From the NCBI GenBank assembly GCA_002389675.1, contig DGQF01000037.1, positions 1 to 64,000 on the forward strand: 64,000 nt of DNA, read 5' to 3'. Every line of letters begins with the position of its first letter. Within the stretch, counting starts at the first letter, position 1. Below, one piece after another: positions 7,411 through 16,212 of the stretch. The position numbers and the translations under genes were made by a program. The stretch is from Gammaproteobacteria bacterium UBA4421. GTDB taxonomy: Bacteria > Pseudomonadota > Gammaproteobacteria > Pseudomonadales > Azotimanducaceae. The notes under the pieces are model-generated. The model saw only the letters and a program-made list of their open reading frames with translations, was not told where the DNA came from and did no database searches.

Positions 7411-9099
7411 ATGTATGACCTTCTGATTCGTAACGGCACGATTGTTGATGGCTCTGGTGGGGCGAGATATCCCGCTGATTTGGCAATTCAGGATGGCAAG
7501 ATAGCCGCGATTGGGCGCATCAACGAAAAGTCCAGACAAACCATCGATGCTGAAGGCCATGTGGTCTCACCGGGCTTTGTTGACGGTCATACGCACATGG
7601 ATGCCCAGGTGTTTTGGGATCCGTTAGGTGCGTGTTCGTGCTATCACGGCGTGACCAGCGTGGTCATGGGGAATTGTGGATTTACGCTGGCACCGTGTAA
7701 GCAGGAAGATGCTGATCTGGTGTTCCGCAATTTAGAGCGGGCTGAGGATTTGTCGCGCGATGCCATGCTCGCCGGCATTGATTGGTCTTGGGAAACCTTT
7801 CCGCAGTTTTTGGACGCCGTGGATGGACTGCCTAAAGGCATCAACTATGCGGGATATATTGGCCACTCGGCGGTTCGAACGTACGCTATGGGAGAACGTG
7901 CTTTCACAGATCAGGCCACTGAAGCAGATGTGAAGATGATGTGTCACGTGGTCAAAGAAGCCGTACAGGCCGGGGCGATGGGTTTTTCGACGTCTAGAAC
8001 GGTGAATCATCTGACTGCGGACGATCGACCTGTTGCCAGCCGTGTGGCGCATTGGGACGAAGTGCGGGCGATTGTTAATGCGGTTGGCGAAACAGGAAAA
8101 GGTGTTTTTGAAATTGCGGGAGAGGCGCCTGGCCGAGATCCCGAGCGAATTCGGGCGTATCATCGTCGATTGCGTGATTTGGCGGTAGAGTCCGGCGTCA
8201 CCCAGACCTGGGGTATGTTCAGTCTGCGCGTTGCGCCTGAGTTATGGCGACCTTATTTTGATCTTTTAGATGAAACCGCTCAAGCCGGTGGCCGTATGTT
8301 TGCCCAAGTTCACAGTCGCGCGCTGAATACGCTGTTGTCATTTGAAAGTCATACGCCTTTCGACAACTGGGAACTGTGGTCAGATATTCGCAGTCTTCCG
8401 CTGGCGCAGCAGCAGCAGAAATTGCGGGACCCTTCGCTTAAGGCCAAGCTGGTGGAGATTGGTAGCCGCAAGTATACCGGACCACGGATTGTTGGCGCAG
8501 AGCCCAGGCCACCCGAATGGGATTATGTCTTTCCGATGGCCGATATGCGTGAAGGTGCGCCGTCGATGGCCACTTTGGCGCGTGAAAAGGGCGTTAATCC
8601 AGTTGAGTTGATGATAGATATGGCGCTGGAGCGGGATTTTAAGATGTTTTTCCGGCAGCCAATAGCAAACGAGAATCAGGACCATGTGCTGGAGATGATG
8701 AAACATCCGCGATCTGTGGTCACTTTCTCCGATTCTGGTGCGCATGTTGCGCAGATAATGGACAGTTCATTACAAACGCATTTACTCAGTTATTGGGTAC
8801 GGGAAAAGCAGGCTTTGAGTTTGGAAGAGGCCGTTCGCCAGATCACATACAACACGGCGACCCTTTGGGGTTTGCACGATCGTGGTCTGCTTCGTACTGG
8901 CATGGCAGCAGATGTGGTGATTTTTGATCCGGACACTGTGGGTGCAGGCTACCCTGAAATAGTTGCTGACCTGCCAGCGGGGGCGAAGCGTCTAAAACAA
9001 ACGGCAAACGGCATGTTGAGCACAATAGTCAACGGTGAGGTACTGCTAAGCAACAATATTCACAGCGGTGCGCTGCCCGGACGTTTATTGAGGTGCTAG
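7411..9099 (+). CDS. N-acyl-D-amino-acid deacylase-like amidohydrolase
   Basis: 562 residues. The start at 7411 has GGGGAG six bases upstream and opens with the family's MYDLLIRNGTIVDGSGG. The N-terminal beta-sandwich is followed by the metal site GHTHMD (His60, His62) and a TIM barrel; TFSDSGAHVAQ and GLLRTGMAADVVIFDP near the C-terminus complete the amidohydrolase signature. The closest known functions are D-aminoacylase/N-acyl-D-glutamate deacylase, but many uncharacterised relatives share this architecture, so the substrate is open. The gene stands alone, followed by tRNA-Arg. Confidence 0.8.
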   Translation: MYDLLIRNGTIVDGSGGARYPADLAIQDGKIAAIGRINEKSRQTIDAEGHVVSPGFVDGHTHMDAQVFWDPLGACSCYHGVTSVVMGNCGFTLAPCKQEDADLVFRNLERAEDLSRDAMLAGIDWSWETFPQFLDAVDGLPKGINYAGYIGHSAVRTYAMGERAFTDQATEADVKMMCHVVKEAVQAGAMGFSTSRTVNHLTADDRPVASRVAHWDEVRAIVNAVGETGKGVFEIAGEAPGRDPERIRAYHRRLRDLAVESGVTQTWGMFSLRVAPELWRPYFDLLDETAQAGGRMFAQVHSRALNTLLSFESHTPFDNWELWSDIRSLPLAQQQQKLRDPSLKAKLVEIGSRKYTGPRIVGAEPRPPEWDYVFPMADMREGAPSMATLAREKGVNPVELMIDMALERDFKMFFRQPIANENQDHVLEMMKHPRSVVTFSDSGAHVAQIMDSSLQTHLLSYWVREKQALSLEEAVRQITYNTATLWGLHDRGLLRTGMAADVVIFDPDTVGAGYPEIVADLPAGAKRLKQTANGMLSTIVNGEVLLSNNIHSGALPGRLLRC

Positions 9100-9168
9100 A
9101 TATTGCCGGTCGTGGGTCATTTGCAGGTTGATTCGGCGTCCTGCCTAGTGCAACATGCGCAGCCTTGG

Positions 9169-9245
9169 GCGCCCGTAGCTCAACTGGATAGAGCACCAGG
9201 CTTCGAACCTGGGGGTTCGGGGTTCGAGTCCCTGCGGGCGCGCCA
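9169..9245 (+). tRNA. tRNA-Arg (anticodon UCG)
   Basis: A full cloverleaf of 77 bases with encoded CCA. The acceptor arm is GCGCCCG (9169-9175) pairing with CGGGCGC (9235-9241), with discriminator G. The anticodon stem is CCAGG/CCTGG around the loop CTTCGAA, giving anticodon TCG (reads CGA, by wobble also CGG). The T-arm carries TTCGAGT. It is a lone tRNA gene between the amidohydrolase and ribBX. Confidence 0.97.
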
Positions 9246-9390
9246 CTTTATGCAATGTCTTTTGACGAGACATAGCGCAAGATAGCGCTTCCAGCACAAG
9301 CCGCGTGATGCTGGCGCTCCCAGAAGAGGGCGCTACATTCCAATTGATTAGGGCGCCGCGCCGAAATTTAAGCCGTGAACGAGAAAGCAC
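9246..9390 (+). promoter_or_regulatory. Structured leader between tRNA-Arg and ribBX
   Basis: Three hairpins follow one another: ATGTCT/AGACAT (9255-9273), AGCGC/GCGCT (9274-9289) and CCAGCA/TGCTGG (9291-9314), with a weaker GCGC pairing after them. They may process the tRNA 3' end or shape the riboflavin-gene leader. The conserved elements of the FMN riboswitch are not present. No T-run follows, so none looks like a classical terminator. Confidence 0.35.
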
Positions 9391-10485
9391 ATGACTGATG
9401 TGAAGTTTAATACTATAGAAGAAGCCATAGGTGGTATCGCCGCCGGAGAAATGATTGTTGTCGTTGATGATGATGATCGCGAAAACGAAGGTGATCTGAT
9501 TATGGCGGCGAGCAAAGCCACGCCGGAGGCGGTCGCCTTCATGATCCGCCATACCAGCGGAATTTTATGTGCGCCCTTGTTTGAAGATCAGGCCACACGG
9601 CTGCATTTGGATCCGATGGTCGCCCGCAACAATGCGCCGATGAGTACCGCATTTACGGTGTCTATTGATTATAAACATGGTCTGACTACGGGTATTTCCG
9701 CGGAAGAGCGAGCCGCTACGATTCAAGCCCTTACGAACAGTAACGCCAGTGCCGAAGACTTTGTGCGTCCGGGCCATATATTTCCTTTGGTGGCCAGACA
9801 GGGTGGAGTTCTGACCCGATCAGGTCATACAGAGGCAGGCGTGGATCTTTCTGTCTTGGCTGGATTGGAGCCGGTCAGCTTGCTTGCGGAGCTGGTCAAT
9901 GATGACGGGACCGTGCAGCGATTGCCCCAGCTGGTTGAATTTTCTGCTCAGCATCAGCTGAAAATTATAACCATTGCGGATTTGATAGCTTATCGTCAAA
10001 CGCGTGAAAAACTGGTTGAGCGATCGAACACTTTTACCGTGAATACCTCTATCGGTGAAGCGAAAGCATATTCGTATAACACTCGCTTTGAAGACGCTGA
10101 ACACTTGGCGTTGGTATTTGGTGAGCTTAGTCAGCTCGATGCTGTGCCGGTGCGAATTCATCGCGAGAAATTGGTCGACGATTTGTTTGGCCCCCAGACA
10201 GATCACGAGAAGAATTTGTTGAACGCGTCACTTGAGCGTATTCAGGAGCTGGGCGGCGGTGTGCTCATCTATCTGCGAACGGGCTTTGTGGGTGTGCCGC
10301 ATGAAAAGCTCAATAATGCCTCCAAAGAAGAGGAACGCCGCAGCCAGTGGCTGGAAGTTGGCGTAGGTGCGCAGATACTCCGAGATTTAGGGGTTTCTCG
10401 AGTTCGCTTGATTGCTGGGCGAGAGGTGGAATATGTGGGTGTAAGCGGATTTGGTTTGACCCTCGAGTCGACTGAGATGCTTTAG
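9391..10485 (+). CDS. RibB-RibX hybrid: 3,4-dihydroxy-2-butanone-4-phosphate synthase with degenerate RibA-like domain
   Basis: 364 residues. The N-terminal half (1-205) is RibB, which makes the four-carbon riboflavin precursor from ribulose 5-phosphate: DDDDRENEGDLI, RHTSGILC, YKHGLTTGIS and SGHTEAGVDL are all present. The C-terminal half (about 215-364) aligns with GTP cyclohydrolase II (RibA), but its zinc and catalytic cysteine signature is gone: where RibA has HSECLTGD..LRCDCG, this protein has HREKLVDDLFGPQTDHEKNL, with no cysteine. It therefore matches the RibBX hybrids known from proteobacteria rather than bifunctional RibBA. A separate ribA must supply GTP cyclohydrolase activity. 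The AUG has only a weak ribosome site behind the structured leader. Confidence 0.88.
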   Translation: MTDVKFNTIEEAIGGIAAGEMIVVVDDDDRENEGDLIMAASKATPEAVAFMIRHTSGILCAPLFEDQATRLHLDPMVARNNAPMSTAFTVSIDYKHGLTTGISAEERAATIQALTNSNASAEDFVRPGHIFPLVARQGGVLTRSGHTEAGVDLSVLAGLEPVSLLAELVNDDGTVQRLPQLVEFSAQHQLKIITIADLIAYRQTREKLVERSNTFTVNTSIGEAKAYSYNTRFEDAEHLALVFGELSQLDAVPVRIHREKLVDDLFGPQTDHEKNLLNASLERIQELGGGVLIYLRTGFVGVPHEKLNNASKEEERRSQWLEVGVGAQILRDLGVSRVRLIAGREVEYVGVSGFGLTLESTEML

Positions 10486-10496
10486 GGTTCAGCGCT

Positions 10497-10790
10497 TTAA
10501 CCGGGGTCGGTAAGCGTGCGCGCATAGCGGAACCCGGAGGCTCGCCCTGAACTTCCCACATAGACGATGCGCAAGGTTTGAGTCCGGGTTCGGCAGCGAC
10601 CACAAAACAAGCGCATTCTGACCCGATTAACAGGGTAGGCAGGTCCTTCCTGGGCAATGAGTTTGGCAAGGTCGATCGGTGCTACCCGCTGACAGGTCTC
10701 ACAAACGGCATAAATTCTGAAGGCATGCGCTATATCCTGTAAGGTTTGCACGGTGTTATTGGTCTTTTGTTGGGAACAAGGTCGAAGCAT
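10497..10790 (-). CDS. Small zinc-ribbon-like protein
   Basis: 97 residues, function unknown. Two CxxC pairs, CETC (30-33) and CGRC (63-66), flank an amphipathic segment ending in a YPVNRVRMRLFC stretch, a layout like a treble-clef or zinc-ribbon domain; related small proteins occur in other proteobacteria as far as I recall. The C-terminus is basic. It lies on the opposite strand between ribBX and pdxA, 11 bases from the ribBX stop, and nothing overlaps it. The start has no clear ribosome site; a later start is possible. It could bind nucleic acid or a protein partner. Confidence 0.6.
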   Translation of the reverse strand: MLRPCSQQKTNNTVQTLQDIAHAFRIYAVCETCQRVAPIDLAKLIAQEGPAYPVNRVRMRLFCGRCRTRTQTLRIVYVGSSGRASGFRYARTLTDPG

Positions 10791-10846
10791 GAAATATGTA
10801 TATTTATACAGTATTGCAATCTTAATCGCTTTAAAAAAGGGCGCAT

Positions 10847-11830
10847 ATGAAGCCGTTGGCCATTACGCTGGGAGACCCTGCAGGCATTGGTCCTGAAATT
10901 GCTATGAAAACACTCGAGGCTCGTCAAACCGATGAGCCGTGGTTGTTTGTTGGGCCGCGCTGGGCGCTATCCACTGGCGCAGAAGCTGCGGGCATACCTG
11001 AGCCTGATTTGCCCTGTGTTTCTGAGCCGGCGAGCTTGCACAGCGGGGTAGGATTGCTCGAGATTGACTTGCCAAAACCTCGCGGCTTTGAGTTTGGTCA
11101 GGTTCAGGCTGAGTGCGGGCGTGTTGCTGTGATGTCTGTTGAAAGGGCGGCGCTGGCGTGCCTGCATCAGGAGGTGGACGCCATGGTAACCTGCCCGTTG
11201 AATAAAGAGGCAATTCATGCGGCGGGTTTTGTGGGTGATATTGGTCATCAAGAAATCCTCGCGCGGCTCACAGGAACAGACTCAACAGCCACCCTGCTCA
11301 TGACACCGGGTTTGCGTGTGGCGCATTTGTCGACCCATAAATCGTTGATCGAAGCTGCACGCTATGTCAAACAAGATACGGTGTTGGAGAAACTTCATCT
11401 GATACATAAAACTTTTTCAAAGTGGGGCGTGCCTTATCCGCGGATTGCCGTGGCTGCTCTTAACCCGCATGGCGGTGAAGGTGGTATGTTAGGTCGCGAA
11501 GAAATAGAGGAGTTGATACCTGCCGTGTCGGCAGCGCAAACGGCGGGTTTAAGGGTCGTAGGTCCGATACCAGCTGACTCTGTCTTCACCCGTGCGGTGG
11601 CAGGCGAATTTGATGTTGTGTTGGCGCTGTATCATGACCAAGGGCATATCGCGATTAAAGTTCATAATTTCCATGCGTCGACCACTGCGACTATGGGTAT
11701 CCCTTTTGTGCGTACTTCAGTAGATCACGGCACTGCGTTTGACATCGCGGGGCGTGGACAAGCTAATCCGCAAGGTTTGATTGCGGCGATTGCAAGCGCG
11801 CGAAATATGGTTGCTGGAAAATTGCTATAG
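10847..11830 (+). CDS. pdxA: 4-Hydroxythreonine-4-phosphate dehydrogenase PdxA
   Basis: 327 residues, normal for the family. It catalyses the NAD-dependent oxidation step in de novo pyridoxal-phosphate synthesis. The start ITLGDPAGIGPEI is diagnostic; GDIGHQEILA, AALNPHGGEGG and LYHDQGHIAIK supply metal-binding His residues, and TSVDHGTAFDIAG is the C-terminal signature. AAAAGGG lies just upstream of the ATG. A CCGCT/AGCGG hairpin (11831-11843) follows directly after the stop. In many gammaproteobacteria pdxA sits with surA and ksgA; here it does not. Confidence 0.93.
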   Translation: MKPLAITLGDPAGIGPEIAMKTLEARQTDEPWLFVGPRWALSTGAEAAGIPEPDLPCVSEPASLHSGVGLLEIDLPKPRGFEFGQVQAECGRVAVMSVERAALACLHQEVDAMVTCPLNKEAIHAAGFVGDIGHQEILARLTGTDSTATLLMTPGLRVAHLSTHKSLIEAARYVKQDTVLEKLHLIHKTFSKWGVPYPRIAVAALNPHGGEGGMLGREEIEELIPAVSAAQTAGLRVVGPIPADSVFTRAVAGEFDVVLALYHDQGHIAIKVHNFHASTTATMGIPFVRTSVDHGTAFDIAGRGQANPQGLIAAIASARNMVAGKLL

Positions 11831-11912
11831 CCGCTATTAGCGGTGACCGAAAAATATGGCACACTGGCTGGGTCGCAGGATCACTGTCCAGCATTAAGAA
11901 TAGGAAATCTAA

Positions 11913-12995
11913 GTGAAAGCAGCCGTATTTCGTGAAGTGAATGTCCCAATGGAGATAGAAGAGGTAAGCGTCTCTAAACCGGGCCCGAGGGAAGTTTTGG
12001 TGCGTACATCTGCCGCTGGCATCTGTCACAGCGACATGCACTTTTGGAACGGCACGTACCCGGGGCAAGTTCCGATGGTGCTGGGTCACGAGAGCGCGGG
12101 TATTGTCGAGCAGGTGGGCAGTGACGTTCATTATGTTAAACCCGGCGATCATGTGATCACCTGTCTTTCTGTCTTTTGTGGTCATTGTGAGCAATGCCTT
12201 ACGGGTCATATGTCACTATGCCAAGAACCCGAAACTAGCCGTTCAGCAGAGGATGAGCCGCGTTTATATCAGGCGGCGACGCCGGTTGCGCCCTTTGCTC
12301 AACTGGGATCTTTTGCTGAAATGATGCTGGTGCACGAGCATGCCGTGGTGAAAGTTCGCGAAGATATGCCAATGGATATTGCCGCGTTGATTGGCTGTGG
12401 TGTTACCACCGGTGTGGGTGCTGTGATTCATACCGCCGCTGTGGAGCCCGGTGCCACAGTTGCTGTGATCGGTTGTGGTGGCATTGGTTTGTCGTGTATC
12501 AATGGGGCCGTTATTGCCGGGGCTGCCCGGGTGATTGCGGTTGATATGGTGCCTGCTAAATTGGAATTAGCCCGTAAATTTGGCGCCACTGACGTCGTTA
12601 ACGCCAGTGATGGTGACGCGGTTGCCAAGGTCATAGAGATGACAGGTGGCGGTGTTCACTACGCGTTTGAAGCCATTGGTTTAAAGGTGACCGCGGAGCA
12701 ATCGTTTCAGATGCTGCGCAAAGGGGGAACAGCAACCATCATCGGCATGATTCCGCCCGGAGATATGGTTTCGGTTCATGGTGTAGATTTCCTTTATGAG
12801 AAAAAAATACAGGGCTCGATGATGGGATCTAATCGTTTCCGTGTGGATATGCCCAGGTTTGTTGATTTTTATTTGCAGGGTCGTTTGCATTTGGACGACC
12901 TCATCTCCAGTCGTATTAAGTTGGCGGATATTAATGCGGGTATGGCGGCACTAGAGAGCGGTGAAGTGGCCCGTAGTGTGATTATGTTTGATTAG
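11913..12995 (+). CDS. Zinc-dependent alcohol dehydrogenase (MDR family)
   Basis: 360 residues from a GTG preceded by AGGAAA. Catalytic-zinc ligands are Cys38, His59/Glu60 and Cys162; the structural-zinc site is Cys89, Cys92, Cys95, Cys103. The Rossmann motif GCGGIG lies near 183-188, followed by an acidic Asp in VIAVD, implying NAD. The sequence is closest to class III/NDMA-type dehydrogenases. A role in oxidising an alcohol or aldehyde adduct is likely, but the substrate is unknown. It is followed 49 bases later by an FAH-family gene on the same strand. Confidence 0.85.
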   Translation: MKAAVFREVNVPMEIEEVSVSKPGPREVLVRTSAAGICHSDMHFWNGTYPGQVPMVLGHESAGIVEQVGSDVHYVKPGDHVITCLSVFCGHCEQCLTGHMSLCQEPETSRSAEDEPRLYQAATPVAPFAQLGSFAEMMLVHEHAVVKVREDMPMDIAALIGCGVTTGVGAVIHTAAVEPGATVAVIGCGGIGLSCINGAVIAGAARVIAVDMVPAKLELARKFGATDVVNASDGDAVAKVIEMTGGGVHYAFEAIGLKVTAEQSFQMLRKGGTATIIGMIPPGDMVSVHGVDFLYEKKIQGSMMGSNRFRVDMPRFVDFYLQGRLHLDDLISSRIKLADINAGMAALESGEVARSVIMFD

Positions 12996-13044
12996 ACTCA
13001 GCACTACTTGCAAGGCTACTTGCCAAGCGTATGAGGGGAATTGA

Positions 13045-13893
13045 GTGCGTTGGTTGTCTTTTGAAAATAATAATCGCCTGACATTCGGTTATGTCACCAA
13101 CGATGGCGAGGGTGTGGTTGATTGTGGCGCGCACTCTGAATTTATGGGGTTGCGGCAAGCCATTGAGGCTGACGCATTGGCAGGGTTGGTTGCGCAGACC
13201 GGCCACCGGCCTGATCTGCTGTTAGCGGATGTGGTCTATGCGCCCACTATTATTGATCCTCAAAAAATTCTCTGCGTAGGCCTCAACTACAGGGCGCATC
13301 AGCAAGAAACCGGTCGCGGTGGTGAGGGCGTGCCGACGTTATTTGTTCGATTTGCGGCAGCACAAGTTGCTCATAATAGCGCAATGATTCGGCCGATTGA
13401 GTCAAGAACTTTGGACTTTGAGGGTGAAATTGCCATGATCATTGGCCAGGGTGGGCGCCGCATATCCAGAGTAAATGCGCTAGCCCACGTGGCGGGCTTT
13501 GGCATCTACAACGACGGTAGTGTGCGTGAATATCAGCGCCAGACCAGTCAATTCACGCCCGGGAAAAATTTTACTGCGACGGGCGGTTTTGGTCCTTGGA
13601 TGATGACCATCGATGAAATTGGCGATTTATCGCAGATGGAGATTACCACGCGACTGAACAACGTGGTGATGCAGAATGCCAAAGCCGAGTTGATGGTTCA
13701 TGGGTTCGCGGAGCTCATTGAATACTGTTCGACCTTTATAGAGTTAGCGCCCGGTGACGTTATTGTGACCGGCACGCCGGGGGGCGTTGGAGCGGCTCGT
13801 CAACCGCCAGTATTTATGGATGATGGCGATGTGGTCGAAGTTGAAGTCAAGCCGATCGGAACGTTGGTCAACCCGGTGGTGGGCGAATCCTAG
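13045..13893 (+). CDS. Fumarylacetoacetate hydrolase family protein
   Basis: 282 residues from a GTG with GAGGGGA upstream. The catalytic domain starts near residue 65 with KILCVGLNYRAHQQE; DFEGEIAMIIG carries the metal-binding Glu residues and YNDGSVREYQ follows. The end, GDVIVTGTPGGVG...DGDVVEVE, is characteristic. Members hydrolyse C-C bonds or decarboxylate and tautomerise 2-keto acids in aromatic breakdown, and some are oxaloacetate decarboxylases. Together with the preceding dehydrogenase it suggests a small catabolic unit; the substrate is not readable. Confidence 0.85.
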   Translation: MRWLSFENNNRLTFGYVTNDGEGVVDCGAHSEFMGLRQAIEADALAGLVAQTGHRPDLLLADVVYAPTIIDPQKILCVGLNYRAHQQETGRGGEGVPTLFVRFAAAQVAHNSAMIRPIESRTLDFEGEIAMIIGQGGRRISRVNALAHVAGFGIYNDGSVREYQRQTSQFTPGKNFTATGGFGPWMMTIDEIGDLSQMEITTRLNNVVMQNAKAELMVHGFAELIEYCSTFIELAPGDVIVTGTPGGVGAARQPPVFMDDGDVVEVEVKPIGTLVNPVVGES

Positions 13894-14112
13894 CGGTTCA
13901 CAGCTGGTGATTTTGCAGGGTGGTGATCGTGAGAATCACAAGAACCCGGTATTTCTATGACAGTTTGCTCGGGTCAATATAGGGGTGCCGCGCAACTGCC
14001 TCAGGTTTAAGTGCCAACGCGGAATGAGAGTTTGTCTGTATGTGCAAACCGCGCGAAATAATGTGTTCAACAGCGGTGGTGTGAGAAGGTGCACCCCAGT
14101 AAGCTTAGGCGC

Positions 14113-16212
14113 ATGACGGCATTTGTTCGAAGCACTTCACATCTAAACGATGAACTCAAAGCAACCATTCAGTCGGCCTATCGCGCATGGTTGGGTGCTC
14201 GTGGCTTTAGTCCACGACGTGGGCAACGCGAGATGATTGCACACGTTGCACGTACATTGACAGGCGAGACGAACCGGATCGCGGTTATCGAGGCAGGCAC
14301 CGGTACAGGCAAAACGGCAGGCTACTGCTTGGCGGCCATCCCCGTGGCTCAGGCGTTAAATAAAACCGTGGTGCTCAGCACCGCAACGGTGGCCTTGCAG
14401 GAACAAGTCACCCTCCATGACCTGCCTGATCTCAAGCGGAGTGCCCAGCTAAAATTTACGGTCAGTCTCGCTAAAGGGCGTGGCCGCTATCTGTGTTTAA
14501 AGCGGCTTGACGATCGTTTGAAATATCATCAGCAGCAGGATATCCCGCTGTTTGAGCTAGACAGTGCTGATCACACCGTTTTGTATCAGGCCATGCTGGA
14601 TCGATTTGGTCAGGGTCATTGGGATGGAGAGCTCGATAGCTGGTCTGAAGAATTGCCGGACGGGGCTTGGGCAGGTGTGACTACGGACCACCGAGGTTGT
14701 AGTAATAATCGCTGCGGCTTTTTCAAATCCTGCCCATTTTTTAAAGCGCGAAATACCCTAGAAGGGAGCGACGTTATAGTTGCTAATCATGACCTGGTTT
14801 TATCGGATTTAGCGCTTGGCGGTGGTGCGGTTTTGCCTGATCCGCAAGAGTGCATTTTTGTCCTTGATGAAGCCCATCACCTGGCGGATAAAACACAAAC
14901 CCATTTCTCGACACGCACGCGCGTGCAGGGTACGCAGCAATGGCTGGATCAGGTTAATACGGTGCTTGGGGGGGTTACCCAGCGATTTGCTCGCCCGCAG
15001 GAATTGGTTTCCTTGGCAACCAGTGTTGCCGCCGAAGCGGGCGCCCTGAATGTGGCTTTGGGTGATCTGGCGTTGGGGCTGCAGGCTTTAACGTACACCC
15101 AACGAGACGAAGATCTCGAAACTCACCGCTTTATGTTGGGGGAGGTGCCGGAAGAAATTCGTGCGCTTGCTGCGGCGGCGCGGCCGCCTATGGAAAAATT
15201 AGCCGAAGATATTGAACGCACGCATGAAGCCTTGAAGGCGGCTGTTTCCGGAGAGGTTAATTGGGAAAATATACATGAAGCGGAAGACTGGCTTGTTCCT
15301 GTGGGTCAATTGCAGACGCGGGCTGAGGCGACTTTGGCGCTGCTTGAAGATTTTTCTGGGGAGTCCGTCTATCGGCACGCGCGGTGGGTGAATCGAACAC
15401 CGTATGATGTGGAATTGGTGAGTGCCCCCATCGAGCCTGGACACATCCTAAAAACCCACTTGTGGCAACGCGCCTACGGAGTGATCTGCACGTCAGCGAC
15501 ATTGAGTGTGATGGGCCGCTTTGATCGTTTTTTCGAGCGCACTGGTCTTGATACTGAGGTGCTCAGGACGCGCATACCTAGTCCCTTTGACTATCCACGC
15601 ATTGCGACATTTACAGTACCGGATATGGCTTCTGAGCCTCGTGACTTCGAAGCGCATACGGCTGAGGTTGTGCAGAGGTTGCCCAAACTGCTGGCGCAAG
15701 AGGTCAGTGCGTTAGTGCTGTTTACTTCGTGGCGGCAGTTGAACGCGGTGGTGAAACAATTGCCCGAAGCGCTCAATAATGAATTATTGGTTCAGGGTGA
15801 GGCGGCAAAACAGGTTTTGCTTGCATCGCATCGGCAGCGCGTGGATGACAAACAACCGTCTTACTTGCTGGGCCTGGCCAGCTTTGCTGAAGGGTTGGAT
15901 CTGCCAGATGATTATTGCCGCCACGTGATTATCGTTAAGCTGCCGTTTGCGGTACCCGATGACCCAATAGATCAAGCAATGGCAGAGTGGGCTGAGGCGC
16001 GAGGCCGCAACGCCTTTTATGAGATTTCTGTGCCGGATGCGGCCCTCAAATTGGTACAGGCCTGTGGCCGCCTCATTCGGCACGAGAACGACCATGGGGC
16101 AATCACAATGCTCGATAAGCGTATTGTGACCAAACGCTATGGGCAGGCGTTGCTGGACTCATTGCCGCCGTTCAATTTTCAGTTGACGGCGTCAATTGAC
16201 AGACCTTCCTGA
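14113..16212 (+). CDS. dinG: ATP-dependent DNA helicase DinG
   Basis: 699 residues. An XPD-like superfamily 2 helicase with a [4Fe-4S] cluster that unwinds DNA and R-loops. Walker A is EAGTGTGKT (60-68); the cluster cysteines are Cys128 (GRYLC), Cys196, Cys201 and Cys207 (CPFF); the DEAH box is at 252-255; GLASFAEGLD and VQACGRLIRH are the late helicase motifs. I prefer the ATG at 14113; a GTG at 14089 would add eight residues but has no spacing for a ribosome site. The 3' end overlaps the convergent M16 protease gene by 34 bases. A short GTGAT/ATCAC hairpin lies in the 200-base upstream gap. Confidence 0.93.
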   Translation: MTAFVRSTSHLNDELKATIQSAYRAWLGARGFSPRRGQREMIAHVARTLTGETNRIAVIEAGTGTGKTAGYCLAAIPVAQALNKTVVLSTATVALQEQVTLHDLPDLKRSAQLKFTVSLAKGRGRYLCLKRLDDRLKYHQQQDIPLFELDSADHTVLYQAMLDRFGQGHWDGELDSWSEELPDGAWAGVTTDHRGCSNNRCGFFKSCPFFKARNTLEGSDVIVANHDLVLSDLALGGGAVLPDPQECIFVLDEAHHLADKTQTHFSTRTRVQGTQQWLDQVNTVLGGVTQRFARPQELVSLATSVAAEAGALNVALGDLALGLQALTYTQRDEDLETHRFMLGEVPEEIRALAAAARPPMEKLAEDIERTHEALKAAVSGEVNWENIHEAEDWLVPVGQLQTRAEATLALLEDFSGESVYRHARWVNRTPYDVELVSAPIEPGHILKTHLWQRAYGVICTSATLSVMGRFDRFFERTGLDTEVLRTRIPSPFDYPRIATFTVPDMASEPRDFEAHTAEVVQRLPKLLAQEVSALVLFTSWRQLNAVVKQLPEALNNELLVQGEAAKQVLLASHRQRVDDKQPSYLLGLASFAEGLDLPDDYCRHVIIVKLPFAVPDDPIDQAMAEWAEARGRNAFYEISVPDAALKLVQACGRLIRHENDHGAITMLDKRIVTKRYGQALLDSLPPFNFQLTASIDRPS

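Noticed and set aside
9246..9390. Possible FMN riboswitch before ribBX
   Set aside because: The conserved riboswitch core segments are not present; only simple hairpins are seen.
10791..10846. Divergent sigma-70 promoter between the zinc-ribbon gene and pdxA
   Set aside because: A TATAAA-like element exists on the leftward strand but no -35 at a suitable distance; too weak to list.
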